The position numbers and the translations under genes were made by a program. The notes beneath the pieces were generated by a model that worked only from the letters and a program-made list of their open reading frames with translations, had not been told where the DNA came from and ran no database searches. This document shows, piece after piece, positions 10,502-19,483 of a DNA stretch of 64,000 bases; position 1 is the first letter of the stretch, and the number at the start of each line of letters is the position of its first letter. The DNA is taken from positions 1 to 64,000 of the forward strand of contig NZ_LPWA01000103.1 of NCBI RefSeq assembly GCF_001510895.1. The letters are read 5' to 3'. The stretch comes from Mesorhizobium loti (GTDB taxonomy: Bacteria > Pseudomonadota > Alphaproteobacteria > Rhizobiales > Rhizobiaceae).

Positions 10502-11029
10502 CTAAGATAGGAAGGAGTTTCCCTCTCTTTTGTCGCCGCCTTTTTCGAAATGGAAGCAAGCAAGACCTCTAATAGTGTCGGCGATCATGCCGGAGAGCAT
10601 TTCGTCGAAGAATGATTGCACACCAGAGACGGCTACAACGATTCCGTGTCTCTTTACTCCACCCCAGAACGGAGTGTCATTCGAGAACAACAGATGCGGC
10701 ATCGGATCGGTATTACCCTCGAAGCTCTGGCCCCGCCACAGTTGTAATGCCTTGTTGCGGGCAATCCTGTCGAACTCGTATGACCAATCCGTCCTATCAC
10801 CTATACCGATTTCGTAAAGGCAGTGGGGCGTGATAGGATTGTCTGGCCAATTGACGTCGTCGACCTGGCGCCCCTTCTTGACAGATGGCACCAATATGAC
10901 AACGTAACACATATGCCCGTTGACTATTCCATACATTCGTTTGTCATGCAAAACCTCTCGGATGACCAAAGACACAGCGGCTTCGGCTATTTCGCGGGTG
11001 AGATACTTCGGTGTAATCCGTTCACTCAT
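10502..11029 (-). CDS. Conserved protein, GlcG/HbpS-like (first paralogue)
   Basis: I do not recognise a named family with certainty. The 175-residue product is clearly paralogous to the protein at 23243-23776: both share APKYLT/TPKYLT at the start, ARNKALQLWRGQS, PMPHLLF-NDTPFWGGVKRHGIVVA and a SGMIAD segment. The order 'alanine-lysine helix, GGV, hydrophobic strand ending in SG, then an aspartate-rich helix' resembles GlcG/HbpS proteins, which bind small molecules or haem; that is inference. It has an ATG start with GAGG close upstream and lies 16 bases after the phosphotriesterase-like gene, in an operon headed by dddP. No signal peptide is visible. Confidence 0.75.
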   Translation of the reverse strand: MSERITPKYLTREIAEAAVSLVIREVLHDKRMYGIVNGHMCYVVILVPSVKKGRQVDDVNWPDNPITPHCLYEIGIGDRTDWSYEFDRIARNKALQLWRGQSFEGNTDPMPHLLFSNDTPFWGGVKRHGIVVAVSGVQSFFDEMLSGMIADTIRGLACFHFEKGGDKREGNSFLS

Positions 11030-11044
11030 GCCTCGGCTTGACCT

Positions 11045-11976
11045 TCAAATAGGTTCGCCAGAAAAGAAGCGAATCGGGTTCTCCTCCAACATGGTTGTGA
11101 TCGCAGATTCAGACACACCGCGTTCACGCAACATCGGCAGAAACTTCTCGATGAGATAAGTATGCGGTGTCGGGCCTAATTCCGGGAAAGGCAAAGTTGG
11201 CTGGCCTTGAAAAACACAGCACCGATCGTTGCTCAGCATTACCTGACGAACATGCCCTTCGTTCACAAGCTTGGCGACATTGTCGGCACTAACCTCCGGT
11301 GGAACCGCAAAGTCGGGACGATCAAATCCAATGTACGACCCACCTTCGCAGATTTTCTTGTGATAGTCTGAATCAGGCTGTCACAGCAATGTCCAATGAG
11401 GCAGTGGTGGGGGGCCACGCCAAATCTTGCAAAGAGCTCTTGTTGACGCGGTCCACCTCGCCCGCCAGTGGTATGCGTTATGATTGGCACCCCTGTTTGT
11501 CGATGAGCGATAGATGCTGCTTCTATGAACTTTTCTTCCGTTTCGGTCGGATCTTTTCCAGTGGCGCACTTAATTGCGCCAGGCCGAATTCCCGTGTTTC
11601 CAACTCCGCTAAGAATTTCGTGAATATAAAAATCTGCAATTTCGTTCGCAGAGAGCTTCTTCCAGAAATATGGAAGGCCTATCGCCTCATAATAAAATCC
11701 CGTCGTGCAAATGATGTTAATACCGGTGCGTCGAGATACCTCCGCCATGAGGTTCACATCCCGACCTAGCTCGATCGGGTTTGGATCTACAAACGTCTTG
11801 ACGTCTTGATCTCGCAACGCGTTAAGAGCTGTTACGCATATTTCAATCAGCTCTTGCTGGCCAATTTGATTCGCTGGCGAAATTTCTGCCCCGGGCCACC
11901 TGGCAAACAGGTGTTCATGAATAAGCGTGCGACCGAGCTTGCCACAGTCCACCTCGCCGAGCACCGTCTGTACCAA
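11045..11976 (-). pseudogene. Phosphotriesterase-family hydrolase with one frameshift
   Basis: A binuclear metal hydrolase of the phosphotriesterase (PHP/lactonase) family. From the TTG start at 11976 (GAGGAGCAG upstream) the frame holds LIHEHLF, GAIKCATG (the bridging lysine), IITHTTGG and LIGHCCDS. Near 11369 the frame is lost; the minus-strand -1 correction restores DYHKKICEGGSYIGFDRP and continues into the last part at 11045-11266 with LSND and ENPIRFFSG. All expected metal ligands are therefore present across the two frames, and one missing base explains the break. It sits between dddP and the GlcG-like gene, all on the minus strand. Either a fresh pseudogene or a sequencing error. Confidence 0.8.
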
Positions 11977-12058
11977 TTTCTGCTCCTCGTTTCTATTGCA
12001 CGAAGGGCTGCCCTTCGTGGGGCTCCCCTGAAACCACGCCGAGGCCGGCTTGGCCCAT

Positions 12059-13390
12059 TCAACTCGTCAGGGCTGGGTCAAACGGGCACTTCGTAAGGTT
12101 CTCAAAACCTGCCTCCGTGATCAGTACTTGCTCTTCCAGCTTGACCCCATTTAGACCCCCCACCTCACCAACGTAGGCTTCAACGCATAGGGTCATGCCT
12201 GGCTCCAGAACGTAGTCGAAGGCGCCCGGGATAAAGTCCTCGCGATAACGTATTTGCGGAAACTCGTCGCACAGTCCGACCCCATGCATCAAAGCGCCAT
12301 AACGTTGCGCAATGAATTCCAGCGGAAGCTGGTGGCTGCGCTCAGTCAGTTCGGTGAATGACACCCCTGGCTTGAGCATCGCCATGTTGGTCATCACATG
12401 TTCGTACGCGATCCTATGTAGTCTGCGCTGTTCGTCGCTCGGTCGCCGTTCTCCACAGTACCAGGTGCGTGAAATATCTGCACACATCCCGTAAGGTCCG
12501 ATCAAATCGGTGTCGAAGGCAACGAGATCACCTGATTTGATCCGGCGCGGCCCAGCCTCCTGCATCCACGGATTCGTACGAGGGCCGGAGCTCAATATAC
12601 GAGTTTCGATCCACTCGCCCCCTCGAGCGATGTTTTCGGCGTGCAGCACTGCCCATAGCTCTGTCTCGGCGATACCGGGCTGGAGATGCTCTCGCATTTT
12701 GGCGACTGCGATCTCGCAAGTGGCGAGGGAGCAACGCATAGCGTTGATCTCGTCGATCCCCTTTATTGCCCTCGCATGCTCCATGAGCTGCATGCCGTTG
12801 CAAACCTCTATACCTGCTGCGTCAAGTGCGCGAAGGCCGGGGATCTCGATCTTGTCAACGGCTAGGCGTCGATTTCCTCCGCCAAAGCGGCGCACAAGAT
12901 CTTCTATCTGGCCAGCGAAATCTTTCGCTATTGCATCCTCTTCATCGCCCGCAACGAAGTAGTAGAAACCAGCGCCTCCATCACGAATTTCATTAATGAG
13001 CGGCAGGTGAGCGGATAGAAAGCCACAGCGGTGGAAATCCCAAAGAACTACATGGCCGCTTGCAGACACAAACACGGCTCTGGATGGATTATGCATGATC
13101 CAGATATGCATGTTCGAGGAGTCTGTTGCGTATCGAATGTTCAGAGGATCGAAGCACAGGACGCCGGCGTAATCCCTTTGGCGCAGCTGCTGCACGACGC
13201 GGTCAAGCCGCCTCTGTCGCATCCGTTCCAGGTTGGGAGGAGTAAGGCCTAGGGCGGTCCACTCCGCAAATGCAAGATCCGTCGGTCCGATTTCAACTCT
13301 ATCATTGAGATCCACAGTTCCATCCGGCTTCAGAGCGGTAGCACCTCGGGTCGGATCAATTTTCGGATTTGCGATCGAGAACGAAGACAT
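12059..13390 (-). CDS. dddP: DMSP lyase DddP-like, M24-fold metalloenzyme
   Basis: Predicted cytoplasmic enzyme that cleaves dimethylsulfoniopropionate to acrylate and dimethyl sulfide, using the creatinase/aminopeptidase (M24) fold. The 443-residue length and long shared blocks (NIRYATDSSNM, GGEWIETRILSSGPRTNPW, MHGVGLCDE, LEPGMTLCVEA) match DddP rather than Xaa-Pro peptidases. Metal ligands D293, D295, D305, H369, E404 and E419, and the residues Y364 and D375, all sit exactly two positions before those I recall for the Ruegeria lacuscaerulensis enzyme (D295, D297, D307, H371, E406, E421; Y366, D377). It heads a minus-strand group with the PTE-like and GlcG-like genes. A promoter element of the recurring type lies at 13448-13510. 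A second copy lies at 19484. A related substrate cannot be excluded. Confidence 0.85.
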   Translation of the reverse strand: MSSFSIANPKIDPTRGATALKPDGTVDLNDRVEIGPTDLAFAEWTALGLTPPNLERMRQRRLDRVVQQLRQRDYAGVLCFDPLNIRYATDSSNMHIWIMHNPSRAVFVSASGHVVLWDFHRCGFLSAHLPLINEIRDGGAGFYYFVAGDEEDAIAKDFAGQIEDLVRRFGGGNRRLAVDKIEIPGLRALDAAGIEVCNGMQLMEHARAIKGIDEINAMRCSLATCEIAVAKMREHLQPGIAETELWAVLHAENIARGGEWIETRILSSGPRTNPWMQEAGPRRIKSGDLVAFDTDLIGPYGMCADISRTWYCGERRPSDEQRRLHRIAYEHVMTNMAMLKPGVSFTELTERSHQLPLEFIAQRYGALMHGVGLCDEFPQIRYREDFIPGAFDYVLEPGMTLCVEAYVGEVGGLNGVKLEEQVLITEAGFENLTKCPFDPALTS

Positions 13391-13447
13391 TGTGTTCCTG
13401 CTGCCGAAGGTATTGTGATTTTAGGCTCAAGTTCTAAGGCTATGATT

Positions 13448-13510
13448 GGATAGCCCGGATCGGCGTGGCGCCAAAGGCGAAAAAATGTCGCCGGACATAA
13501 AGCCAATTCA
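13448..13510 (-). promoter_or_regulatory. Recurring operator/promoter element upstream of dddP copy 1
   Basis: Reading toward dddP, the operator-like TGAATTGGCTTTATGTC starts at 13510 and is followed by a GGCGACATTTTTTCGCC tract and, 57 bases after the first base, by CTATCC, which would serve as the -10 box. The leader to the ATG would be about 55 bases. The same arrangement is found upstream of the second dddP copy and, in related form, at 16249, 24318, 36309 and 49909. Confidence 0.6.
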
Positions 13511-13756
13511 TCGATGAATGTTGCGCGCTTTATTGGGCCCGCATGTCGAGGCGGGGAAACCGGTGAATGATCCCCTGGCCACATTCCCCTGAAGCTCTTC
13601 ACCGCAGTGGCGCGGACGCACCTCAACTAACGAACGACGGCTGTCCGCGTTGGATTGGACTCGCACCGGCTTACGTGCGCCCTTAGAACTCGCTCTGCAC
13701 TCCGGTGGTCGTGCGGATTGAGATTCAGCTATATCCGGCAAGTTAGTTAGAAAAAT

Positions 13757-13999
13757 TCATTCGGTTTTGATACGACAGATAACCGTTCCGACTTCGGTCA
13801 CTGCGCCTTCTTCCACGAGGATCTCATCGACAACACCAGCTGCTTCCGCCTCGATCTCGATATTGGTCTTCTCTGACTCGATTTCGGCCAAGATCTGACC
13901 TGCCACGACTGAGCTGCCTACTGAAACATGCCATTTGGTGAGATCGACATCGACCGTCGATGCACCCATCTTCGGGATACGGACTTCAAGCATGGGCAT
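13757..13999 (-). CDS. Stand-alone lipoyl (biotinyl-lipoyl) carrier domain
   Basis: An 80-residue protein that is a single lipoyl domain. It shows the domain's hairpin with ESEKTN, whose lysine would carry lipoate, and flanking glycine and valine strands (VRIPKMGASTVDVDLTKW at the N-terminus, VGTVICRIKTE at the end). The gene overlaps the end of the E1-beta gene, so the two are probably co-translated. It would be the swinging arm of a 2-oxoacid dehydrogenase whose catalytic E2 core is encoded separately at 31019-31921. In most complexes these parts are fused, so a free domain is noteworthy. Confidence 0.88.
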   Translation of the reverse strand: MPMLEVRIPKMGASTVDVDLTKWHVSVGSSVVAGQILAEIESEKTNIEIEAEAAGVVDEILVEEGAVTEVGTVICRIKTE

Positions 14000-14969
14000 A
14001 ACTCCCTACGGCTAGGATAGCGTCTTCAAGCTGCTGTGGCTTCGGCAAAACCGCAGCCTCGAGCGCTAGATTGAAGGGCATTGGAACGTCGGCCCGTGTG
14101 ACTCGCTTGACGGGCGCTTTGAGAGACGAAAACGCCAATTCACCGACAATTGCGCTCAGCTCAGCTGCGAAGCCACAGGTCCGGTTAGTGTCGTCGTAAA
14201 TAACTACTCGGCCTGTTTTTCTAACCGACTTCAAGAGCCCGTCTCGGTCAAGAGGCAGCAGCGTGCGAGGATCCCAGACTTCGACGCTGATGCCATGTTT
14301 CTGAGAGACCGCCTCTGCGACCGACAATGCTTCGGGGACCAAATGTCCTATAGCGACTACAGTCACGTCTGAGCCCTCGCGCTTAATGTCACCTCGACCA
14401 AATGGCAGCGAGTAGATTTCCTCAGGTACTTGCGCCTTCTGCGGAAGGGACATCGCTGATGCAATGAAGACGACCGGATCGTCTTCTCTAATGGCTTGCA
14501 CCATAAGGCCCTTAGCGTCATAAGCGTTGGAAGGGCAAACCACTTTAAACCCAGCATGCAGCAAGTAGGGGTATGGGTTGTCAGAATGCTGGCCAGCATT
14601 TCCACCGCGCGATCCGGAAACCATCAGCGTATACGTGATTGGAAGATTGGCTTGACCTCCCAGCATCAAACGCATCTTTGCTGCCTGGTTAACCAGCTGA
14701 TCGAATGCGACGTAGATCAACGATGGAACTTGGAACTGAACAATCGGGCGCAGGCCGGCCAAGGCGGCGCCGGTGGCAAACCCGGTAAATGCGGCCTCGG
14801 AAATCGGAGTGTCGAGAACGCGAGAGTCACCGAAGGCGCTTTGAAGACCTTTCGTCTCGCCCCGGATTCCACCTCGGATATCCTCTCCGAGGATGATTAC
14901 GCTCTCATCGGCGCTCATAGCTTGGTGGTAGGCCTCATTCATGGCCTGGAGAAATCTTAGTTGTCTCAC
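13986..14969 (-). CDS. 2-oxoacid dehydrogenase E1 component, beta subunit (PDH/acetoin-DH type)
   Basis: Thiamine-diphosphate enzyme subunit that, with E1-alpha, decarboxylates a 2-oxoacid or cleaves acetoin. The frame contains the typical ILGEDIRGG, DTPISEAAFTGFATGAALAG, GGQANLPITYTLMVSGSRGG and VVCPSNAYDAKGL blocks and ends in the PFNLALEAAVLP signature. I choose the GTG at 14969, which overlaps the E1-alpha stop (GTGA), over a longer frame reaching 15020. Upstream E1-alpha and downstream lipoyl gene form one operon. Substrate is unknown; acetoin, pyruvate or a branched 2-oxoacid are all possible. Confidence 0.92.
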   Translation of the reverse strand: MRQLRFLQAMNEAYHQAMSADESVIILGEDIRGGIRGETKGLQSAFGDSRVLDTPISEAAFTGFATGAALAGLRPIVQFQVPSLIYVAFDQLVNQAAKMRLMLGGQANLPITYTLMVSGSRGGNAGQHSDNPYPYLLHAGFKVVCPSNAYDAKGLMVQAIREDDPVVFIASAMSLPQKAQVPEEIYSLPFGRGDIKREGSDVTVVAIGHLVPEALSVAEAVSQKHGISVEVWDPRTLLPLDRDGLLKSVRKTGRVVIYDDTNRTCGFAAELSAIVGELAFSSLKAPVKRVTRADVPMPFNLALEAAVLPKPQQLEDAILAVGSYAHA

Positions 14970-15976
14970 GATTCTATGCCCCAAGCTGGAGTGTTCGGAT
15001 AAGGCACGGCATACATGCAATCAAGAGCCTCCGCGGAAACTGGAAGCGGGCCGCTTCTAGCAAAGTCGACCCCACGTTGGATCTCTGTCTCGATTTCCGC
15101 ATCGATAGCCTGGATATCCTTCAGCGAGCATAAGCCGCTTTCAACGATCCGGGCCGTCCAACTCTTGATAGGGTCTTTTAATTTCCAGCTCTCAAGCTCC
15201 TCCTGGGTTCGATAAGTCATCTTCATATGACGCTCGCCCGTATAGTGCCCAAAATAGCGGTAGGTCAGACATTCAATGAACGTAGGGCCATTGCCGGACC
15301 GCGCCCGCTCCACGGCAGTGATGGCGGCGTGATAGACCGCCTCTACATCCATGCCATCGACAGCCACGCCCGGCATCCCGTATGCTCTAGCTCGAACATG
15401 AGGCTCAAGGATAGTTACCTCCCGCAGAGGCGTGGAGATTGCGTACTGATTGTTCTCACAGATGAAGATGACAGGAAGTTTCCAAATCGCTGCGAGGTTC
15501 ATCGCCTCGTGTACGACGCCCTGATTGATTGCTCCGTCACCGAAGAACGAAACAGCAACTCGATTTTCGCCAGCCGCCTTGAACTTGTGTGCTGCGCCAC
15601 AAGCGATCGGAGCTCCAGCGCCGACAATGCCGTTTGCCCCGAAAATGCCGAGTCCGACGTCAGCGATATGCATCGATCCACCTCGACCTTGGTTATATCC
15701 AGTGGTCCGCGCGAGGAGTTCAGCGAACATACGCCCTACATCACCGCCTTTGGCCAATGTATGACCGTGGCCCCTATGAGTGCTGGTTACGATGTCTGAA
15801 GCCGAAAGCGCGCTGCAAATACCGACCGCGACAGCCTCTTGGCCGCTGTACTCATGACATACTCCGGCGATCTCGTTGTCATCGACGAGAGTAATGACTT
15901 TGTCTTCGAACCGCCGAATACGGGCCATATGATAATACATCTTCTGCGCCAATTCGGATGGCAATATATTTGACAT
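14966..15976 (-). CDS. 2-oxoacid dehydrogenase E1 component, alpha subunit
   Basis: Thiamine-diphosphate-binding partner of the E1-beta gene. It has the ARIRRFEDKV start typical of the family, the HRGHGHTLAKGGD segment, GRGGSMHIAD, and the diphosphate-binding motif GDGAINQG...NLAAIWKLPVIFICENNQYAIS. I start at the ATG at 15976, with AGAGG five bases upstream; an in-frame GTG at 16021 adds 15 residues without a good ribosome site. A recurring promoter element (16187-16249) lies upstream, diverging from lysR. First gene of the operon E1-alpha, E1-beta, lipoyl domain, possibly running on into dddP. Confidence 0.92.
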   Translation of the reverse strand: MSNILPSELAQKMYYHMARIRRFEDKVITLVDDNEIAGVCHEYSGQEAVAVGICSALSASDIVTSTHRGHGHTLAKGGDVGRMFAELLARTTGYNQGRGGSMHIADVGLGIFGANGIVGAGAPIACGAAHKFKAAGENRVAVSFFGDGAINQGVVHEAMNLAAIWKLPVIFICENNQYAISTPLREVTILEPHVRARAYGMPGVAVDGMDVEAVYHAAITAVERARSGNGPTFIECLTYRYFGHYTGERHMKMTYRTQEELESWKLKDPIKSWTARIVESGLCSLKDIQAIDAEIETEIQRGVDFARSGPLPVSAEALDCMYAVPYPNTPAWGIES

Positions 15977-16186
15977 TGATGCCTCTATTTCTTCAACCGT
16001 GACGGCCTTTTTATTAGTCACTTCGGTATAGGCTTAGCCGCTATGTCGTTATCCTATAATATGACTGCGCGGCAGGCTGATGTTGACGGCACTATATGGT
16101 ACGAGACGCTGCATTGGCCAGCCGACCAGTGGAGATTTTCTAGCCACGGCTGGCCGCGGCCTGCGACGGGCAGGGCTCGCTATTTG

Positions 16187-16249
16187 GATAGGCCATTTCG
16201 ATCATGCCTCGTAGACGAAAAAGATAGCGTCTGATATAGACCTGCTTCA
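16187..16249 (-). promoter_or_regulatory. Recurring operator/promoter element between E1-alpha and lysR
   Basis: On the minus strand TGAAGCAGGTCTATATC starts at 16249, followed by AGACGCTATCTTTTTCG and, 57 bases after the first base, CCTATCC as a putative -10 box for the E1-alpha operon. On the plus strand the same bases (GATATAGACCTGCTTCA, 16233-16249) run into the lysR start codon, which fits autoregulation by the LysR protein. Confidence 0.65.
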
Positions 16250-17151
16250 TGTCAAATCTCCGCGACCTGGTACCCTCTACGCATTCGCTCTTCGTTTTCG
16301 AAGCAGCGGCCCGAACGCTCAGCTTCAAAAGCGCAGCCAGCGAACTGAACGTTACGCAGCCGAGCGTCTCGCATTCAATAAAGACGTTCGAGAAGCATTG
16401 CGGGACTGCTCTTTTTGTCAGAGACAATCGTGGGGTGCAGCTGACAGAAGCCGGGAGGCAACTGTACGATGAAGTGCGCACCAGCTTTCGGCGGCTAGAA
16501 CAACGGCTGGAGAGCATTTCGGACCGCGGGACGAAGTACGTCACCTTCGCCGCATCGACCTCTCTGGCGGCACATTGGCTGGCGCCTCAGCTCTATCATT
16601 TCCAAGAAGAGCATCCGGACGTGAGGATCAAAGTGGTGGCGACTGATCGCGACGTCGAGCCAGATCACGAGATCGACGTCACGGTGTGGGTGCGGCCCCG
16701 AAGCTTTGATCGACCCAACAGCTGGTTCGTGTGCGACGAAATTATTTTTCCCGTTTGCTCTCCAGCATATCTGCTTTCGCACCCCGCTCCACAAACGATC
16801 GACGAGCTAGTTCAACACCAACTCATCCATTCGTCTGACGCCTTTCGCAAGCGCATGGGGTGGCCCGAATGGGTTGAGACCGCAGGGGGAGACCCCGGCG
16901 AGATTAGGCCGAATATTGTGTTCAACGACTATCAGTTGACACTGCAGGCAGCGTTAGCTGGGGAGGGGATAGCGCTTGGCTGGTCCTTGACCGCGCAGCA
17001 TCTGCTTAACAACCGCCTGCTGGTTCGGCCTATCTCCAGTCAGATCAAGACGGACCGGGCATTTTTCCTGCTCGCAAACGAGGCCCGGACCAAAAGATGC
17101 AAGGTTTTGGTAGAGTGGTTTCTCACTCAGTCAAAAGAGTTGCGCAAATAG
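16249..17151 (+). CDS. LysR-family transcriptional regulator (GcvA-like)
   Basis: DNA-binding activator or repressor, 300 residues, the usual LysR size. The N-terminal winged helix contains FEAAARTLSFKSAASELNVTQPSVSHSIK, typical of the GcvA group, and the rest is the effector-binding domain (TFAASTSLAAHWLAPQL, DVTVWVRP, AGEGIALGWSL). It diverges from the E1-alpha operon. The ATG at 16249 lies at the edge of an operator-like element repeated in front of at least nine other operons in this window, so I infer it may control that set. Effector unknown, perhaps a degradation product of a methylated osmolyte. Confidence 0.9.
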   Translation: MSNLRDLVPSTHSLFVFEAAARTLSFKSAASELNVTQPSVSHSIKTFEKHCGTALFVRDNRGVQLTEAGRQLYDEVRTSFRRLEQRLESISDRGTKYVTFAASTSLAAHWLAPQLYHFQEEHPDVRIKVVATDRDVEPDHEIDVTVWVRPRSFDRPNSWFVCDEIIFPVCSPAYLLSHPAPQTIDELVQHQLIHSSDAFRKRMGWPEWVETAGGDPGEIRPNIVFNDYQLTLQAALAGEGIALGWSLTAQHLLNNRLLVRPISSQIKTDRAFFLLANEARTKRCKVLVEWFLTQSKELRK

Positions 17152-17194
17152 TAACGATGCGGGCGACCTGGCTGACCTCTCGCGGCTGGATCCC

Positions 17195-17262
17195 GACATA
17201 AGCTGGATTTAAGGCTGGCGAAAATTTTTCGATTTCAAAAGGCGGCTAAAGTTGCCTATTGT
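17195..17262 (+). promoter_or_regulatory. Recurring operator/promoter element upstream of the corrinoid protein
   Basis: GACATAAGCTGGATTTA at 17195 is followed by the inverted repeat CGAAAATTTTTCG and, 60 bases after the first base, by CCTATTGT as a -10-like box. The arrangement matches elements at 24036 (minus), 35746 (minus) and 42702, with 60-61 bases between operator and -10. The leader to the corrinoid gene is about 280 bases. Confidence 0.6.
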
Positions 17263-17546
17263 GATACCCGAAAACAGTGGAAATCCGTCAAACGATTGGC
17301 CGTGGCGTTTCCGATTTTTTACTCGGCGCTGCTTAACACACTCTAGGTAGCGTCATCGATGCTGGAATTTTTGACGTTCTTCCGAAAAATATTGCTCAAA
17401 GAGCAACAGTGAAGGGGATTAGTCGATCTCCCGCAAAGTCTTGTTTGCCGTTGAAACTGCTCCCAAGGCTGCACTGCAAGCCTGGTCGGCGCCCCATCAA
17501 GTGTGGGGCGCCGATCTCTTCGCCAACAAAATGAGGCAAGACCGAT

Positions 17547-18233
17547 ATGGCTGATGAAGAGATCGTCCTTTCCGAGCTCTCCGACGAGGAACTCGTGCAG
17601 CAGATGCATGATGATCTCTATGACGGGCTGAAGGAAGAGATCGAGCAGGGCACGCACATCCTTCTTGAGCGGGGCTGGGTGCCCTACACGGTGCTGACCG
17701 AGGCGCTGGTTGAAGGCATGCGCATCGTCGGCGAGGATTTTCGCGACGGCATCCTGTTCGTGCCGGAAGTGCTGCTATCTGCCAACGCCATGAAGGCCGG
17801 CATGGCGATCCTGCGTCCGCTGCTGGCCGCCACCGGCGCGCCCAAGCAGGGCAAGATGGTAATCGGCACTGTTAAGGGCGACATCCACGACATCGGCAAG
17901 AACCTCGTCGGCATGATGATGGAGGGCGCCGGCTTCGAGGTGATCGATCTCGGCATCAATAACGCGGTTGAGAAGTATATGGCCGCACTGGAAGAGCATC
18001 AGCCCGACATCATCGGCATGTCGGCCCTGCTCACCACCACTATGCCCTATATGAAGGTCGTCATCGACACCATGAAGGAAAAAGGAATCCGCGACGACTA
18101 TGTCGTCCTGGTCGGCGGCGCGCCGCTCAACGAGGAATTCGGCAAGGCTGTCGGTGCGGACGCCTATTGCCGCGACGCAGCGGTGGCGGTCGAGACCGCC
18201 AAGGACTTCATGAAGCGCAGGCATAACAGGTAG
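17547..18233 (+). CDS. Methyltransferase corrinoid (B12-binding) protein, MtbC/MttC-like
   Basis: Carries a methyl group on a cobalamin cofactor between a substrate-specific methyltransferase and an acceptor enzyme. The 228-residue protein has the N-terminal four-helix cap (about residues 10-95) and the B12-binding fold with the base-off motif GDIHDIGKNLVG (DxHxxG) near residue 113, then SALLTTTMPYM and VLVGGAPLN. Its natural partner here is the MttB-family gene at 34045. Codon use is more GC-rich and regular than in neighbouring genes. A clear ribosome site (GAGGCAAG) is weak but present. No activating ATPase (RamA-like) is seen in the window. Confidence 0.92.
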   Translation: MADEEIVLSELSDEELVQQMHDDLYDGLKEEIEQGTHILLERGWVPYTVLTEALVEGMRIVGEDFRDGILFVPEVLLSANAMKAGMAILRPLLAATGAPKQGKMVIGTVKGDIHDIGKNLVGMMMEGAGFEVIDLGINNAVEKYMAALEEHQPDIIGMSALLTTTMPYMKVVIDTMKEKGIRDDYVVLVGGAPLNEEFGKAVGADAYCRDAAVAVETAKDFMKRRHNR

Positions 18234-18274
18234 ACGGCTGCTGGCAGCGGGCCCACTTAGGTTTATAACTTGCA

Positions 18275-19333
18275 ATGAGGATGTTTGACTTTATGAATGC
18301 GCCGTTTGCAGCGGGAGACCGTCCGCGCATCGTTGGATGGAATCCCAGTCGGCAAGAAGTCGACGCACGCGAAGGCGTACTGCGAATACGCCTACTGGTT
18401 CTTCCAGGGTTTTCGCAACTCAGCCTTTCGTCTTTCGTCGATCCGCTTCGCTTAGCAAATTTGGTACTAGGCCGCCCTATTTTCGAATGGGCAATCGCAA
18501 GTCCGGATGGGAGCCCGGTTCTATGCGCCAGCGGGTTTACAATGTCGGTCGGCAGCGATTTCGCAGACGTGGGCTCGCGGATACAGGCTTGCAAAGGGCC
18601 TAATATGGTTGTTGTTTGCGCCGGTGATACGATCGAGAGGCAGACGTCAACCGATCTTCGTAGGATTATCCGCCTCTGTGTGCGACAGGGTGTGCCAATA
18701 GCTGCGCTCGGGACCGCGACGTGGTTCTTGGCCGAAATGGGCTTACTCGAAAATGCGGCTTGCACCATCCATTGGGATAAAAAAGCGGCGCTAATTGAGA
18801 CATTCGCGCATCTCAAGGTCACTGATCGGCTTTTTGTTCGCGACGCTAATCTCGCCACATGTGCGGGAGAGTTTGCCTCATTTGATCTGGTTATGGAATT
18901 GATAAGCGAGCACTTAGGTAAGGAACACGCTCTAGCTGTGTGCAGATATACCACCGCTGGTCGCTGGCGATCTGCCTCAGACGATCAGCGATCAATCAAT
19001 ACTAGCGAAACTGGCATCAGCGGTCCCCTTGCCGAAGTCATACAGATCATGGAAGAGCACATTGAGGATCCGCTGCCTCTGCACGATATCTCTAGATGTG
19101 TTGGCCGCTCGAAACGACAGATTGAGCGGCTTTTCCAAAGCTCGGTTTCGTCCTCTCCTATGCGTTATTACATGAATTTGCGACTCGCTCGCGCTAAGCG
19201 GCTTATTGAGCAAACACAATTGCCGATCGTTGAGATCGGAATTGCCTGCGGCTTCGCATCAGCATCGCATTTTTCGAAATGCTTCCGGCAGACCTTCGGT
19301 ATCAATCCGAGCGCTTGGCGAACTAGTCGCTGA
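18275..19333 (+). CDS. GlxA/GbdR-type AraC-family regulator
   Basis: Transcription regulator with an N-terminal DJ-1/PfpI-like domain (about residues 35-210, starting LRIRLLVLPGFSQLSLSSFVDPLR) and a C-terminal AraC double helix-turn-helix (LPLHDISRCVGRSKRQIERLF and IGIACGFASASHFSKCFRQTFG). This domain order is shared with GbdR, CdhR and similar regulators of glycine betaine, dimethylglycine and carnitine catabolism, which suits the context. The ATG at 18275 has a poor ribosome site; ATG codons at 18281 and 18293 are alternatives. It follows the corrinoid gene by 41 bases. Confidence 0.9.
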   Translation: MRMFDFMNAPFAAGDRPRIVGWNPSRQEVDAREGVLRIRLLVLPGFSQLSLSSFVDPLRLANLVLGRPIFEWAIASPDGSPVLCASGFTMSVGSDFADVGSRIQACKGPNMVVVCAGDTIERQTSTDLRRIIRLCVRQGVPIAALGTATWFLAEMGLLENAACTIHWDKKAALIETFAHLKVTDRLFVRDANLATCAGEFASFDLVMELISEHLGKEHALAVCRYTTAGRWRSASDDQRSINTSETGISGPLAEVIQIMEEHIEDPLPLHDISRCVGRSKRQIERLFQSSVSSSPMRYYMNLRLARAKRLIEQTQLPIVEIGIACGFASASHFSKCFRQTFGINPSAWRTSR

Positions 19334-19364
19334 GAGCCCAGGAGCAGGCGCGCTACGCCAAAGA

Positions 19365-19429
19365 TGAATTGGCTTCATGTCCGACGACATTTTTTCGCCT
19401 TTGGTGCAGGAACGATCCGGGCTATCCAA
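19365..19429 (+). promoter_or_regulatory. Recurring operator/promoter element upstream of dddP copy 2
   Basis: TGAATTGGCTTCATGTC at 19365 followed by CGACATTTTTTCGCC and CTATCC at 19422 repeats the arrangement in front of dddP copy 1. Similarity of the two upstream regions continues for about 120 bases up to the start codons, showing that the promoter was duplicated with the gene. Confidence 0.6.
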
Positions 19430-19483
19430 TCACAGAGCTCTAAACTGGCGTGAAGCAACAGACCTTCGGCAGCAAGGAACACA

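Noticed and set aside
13720..13738. Possible further operator copy (GGATATAGCTGAATCT, minus strand)
   Set aside because: Only the core GATATA and a few bases match, no -10 box lies at the right distance, and dddP copy 1 already has a better element at 13510.
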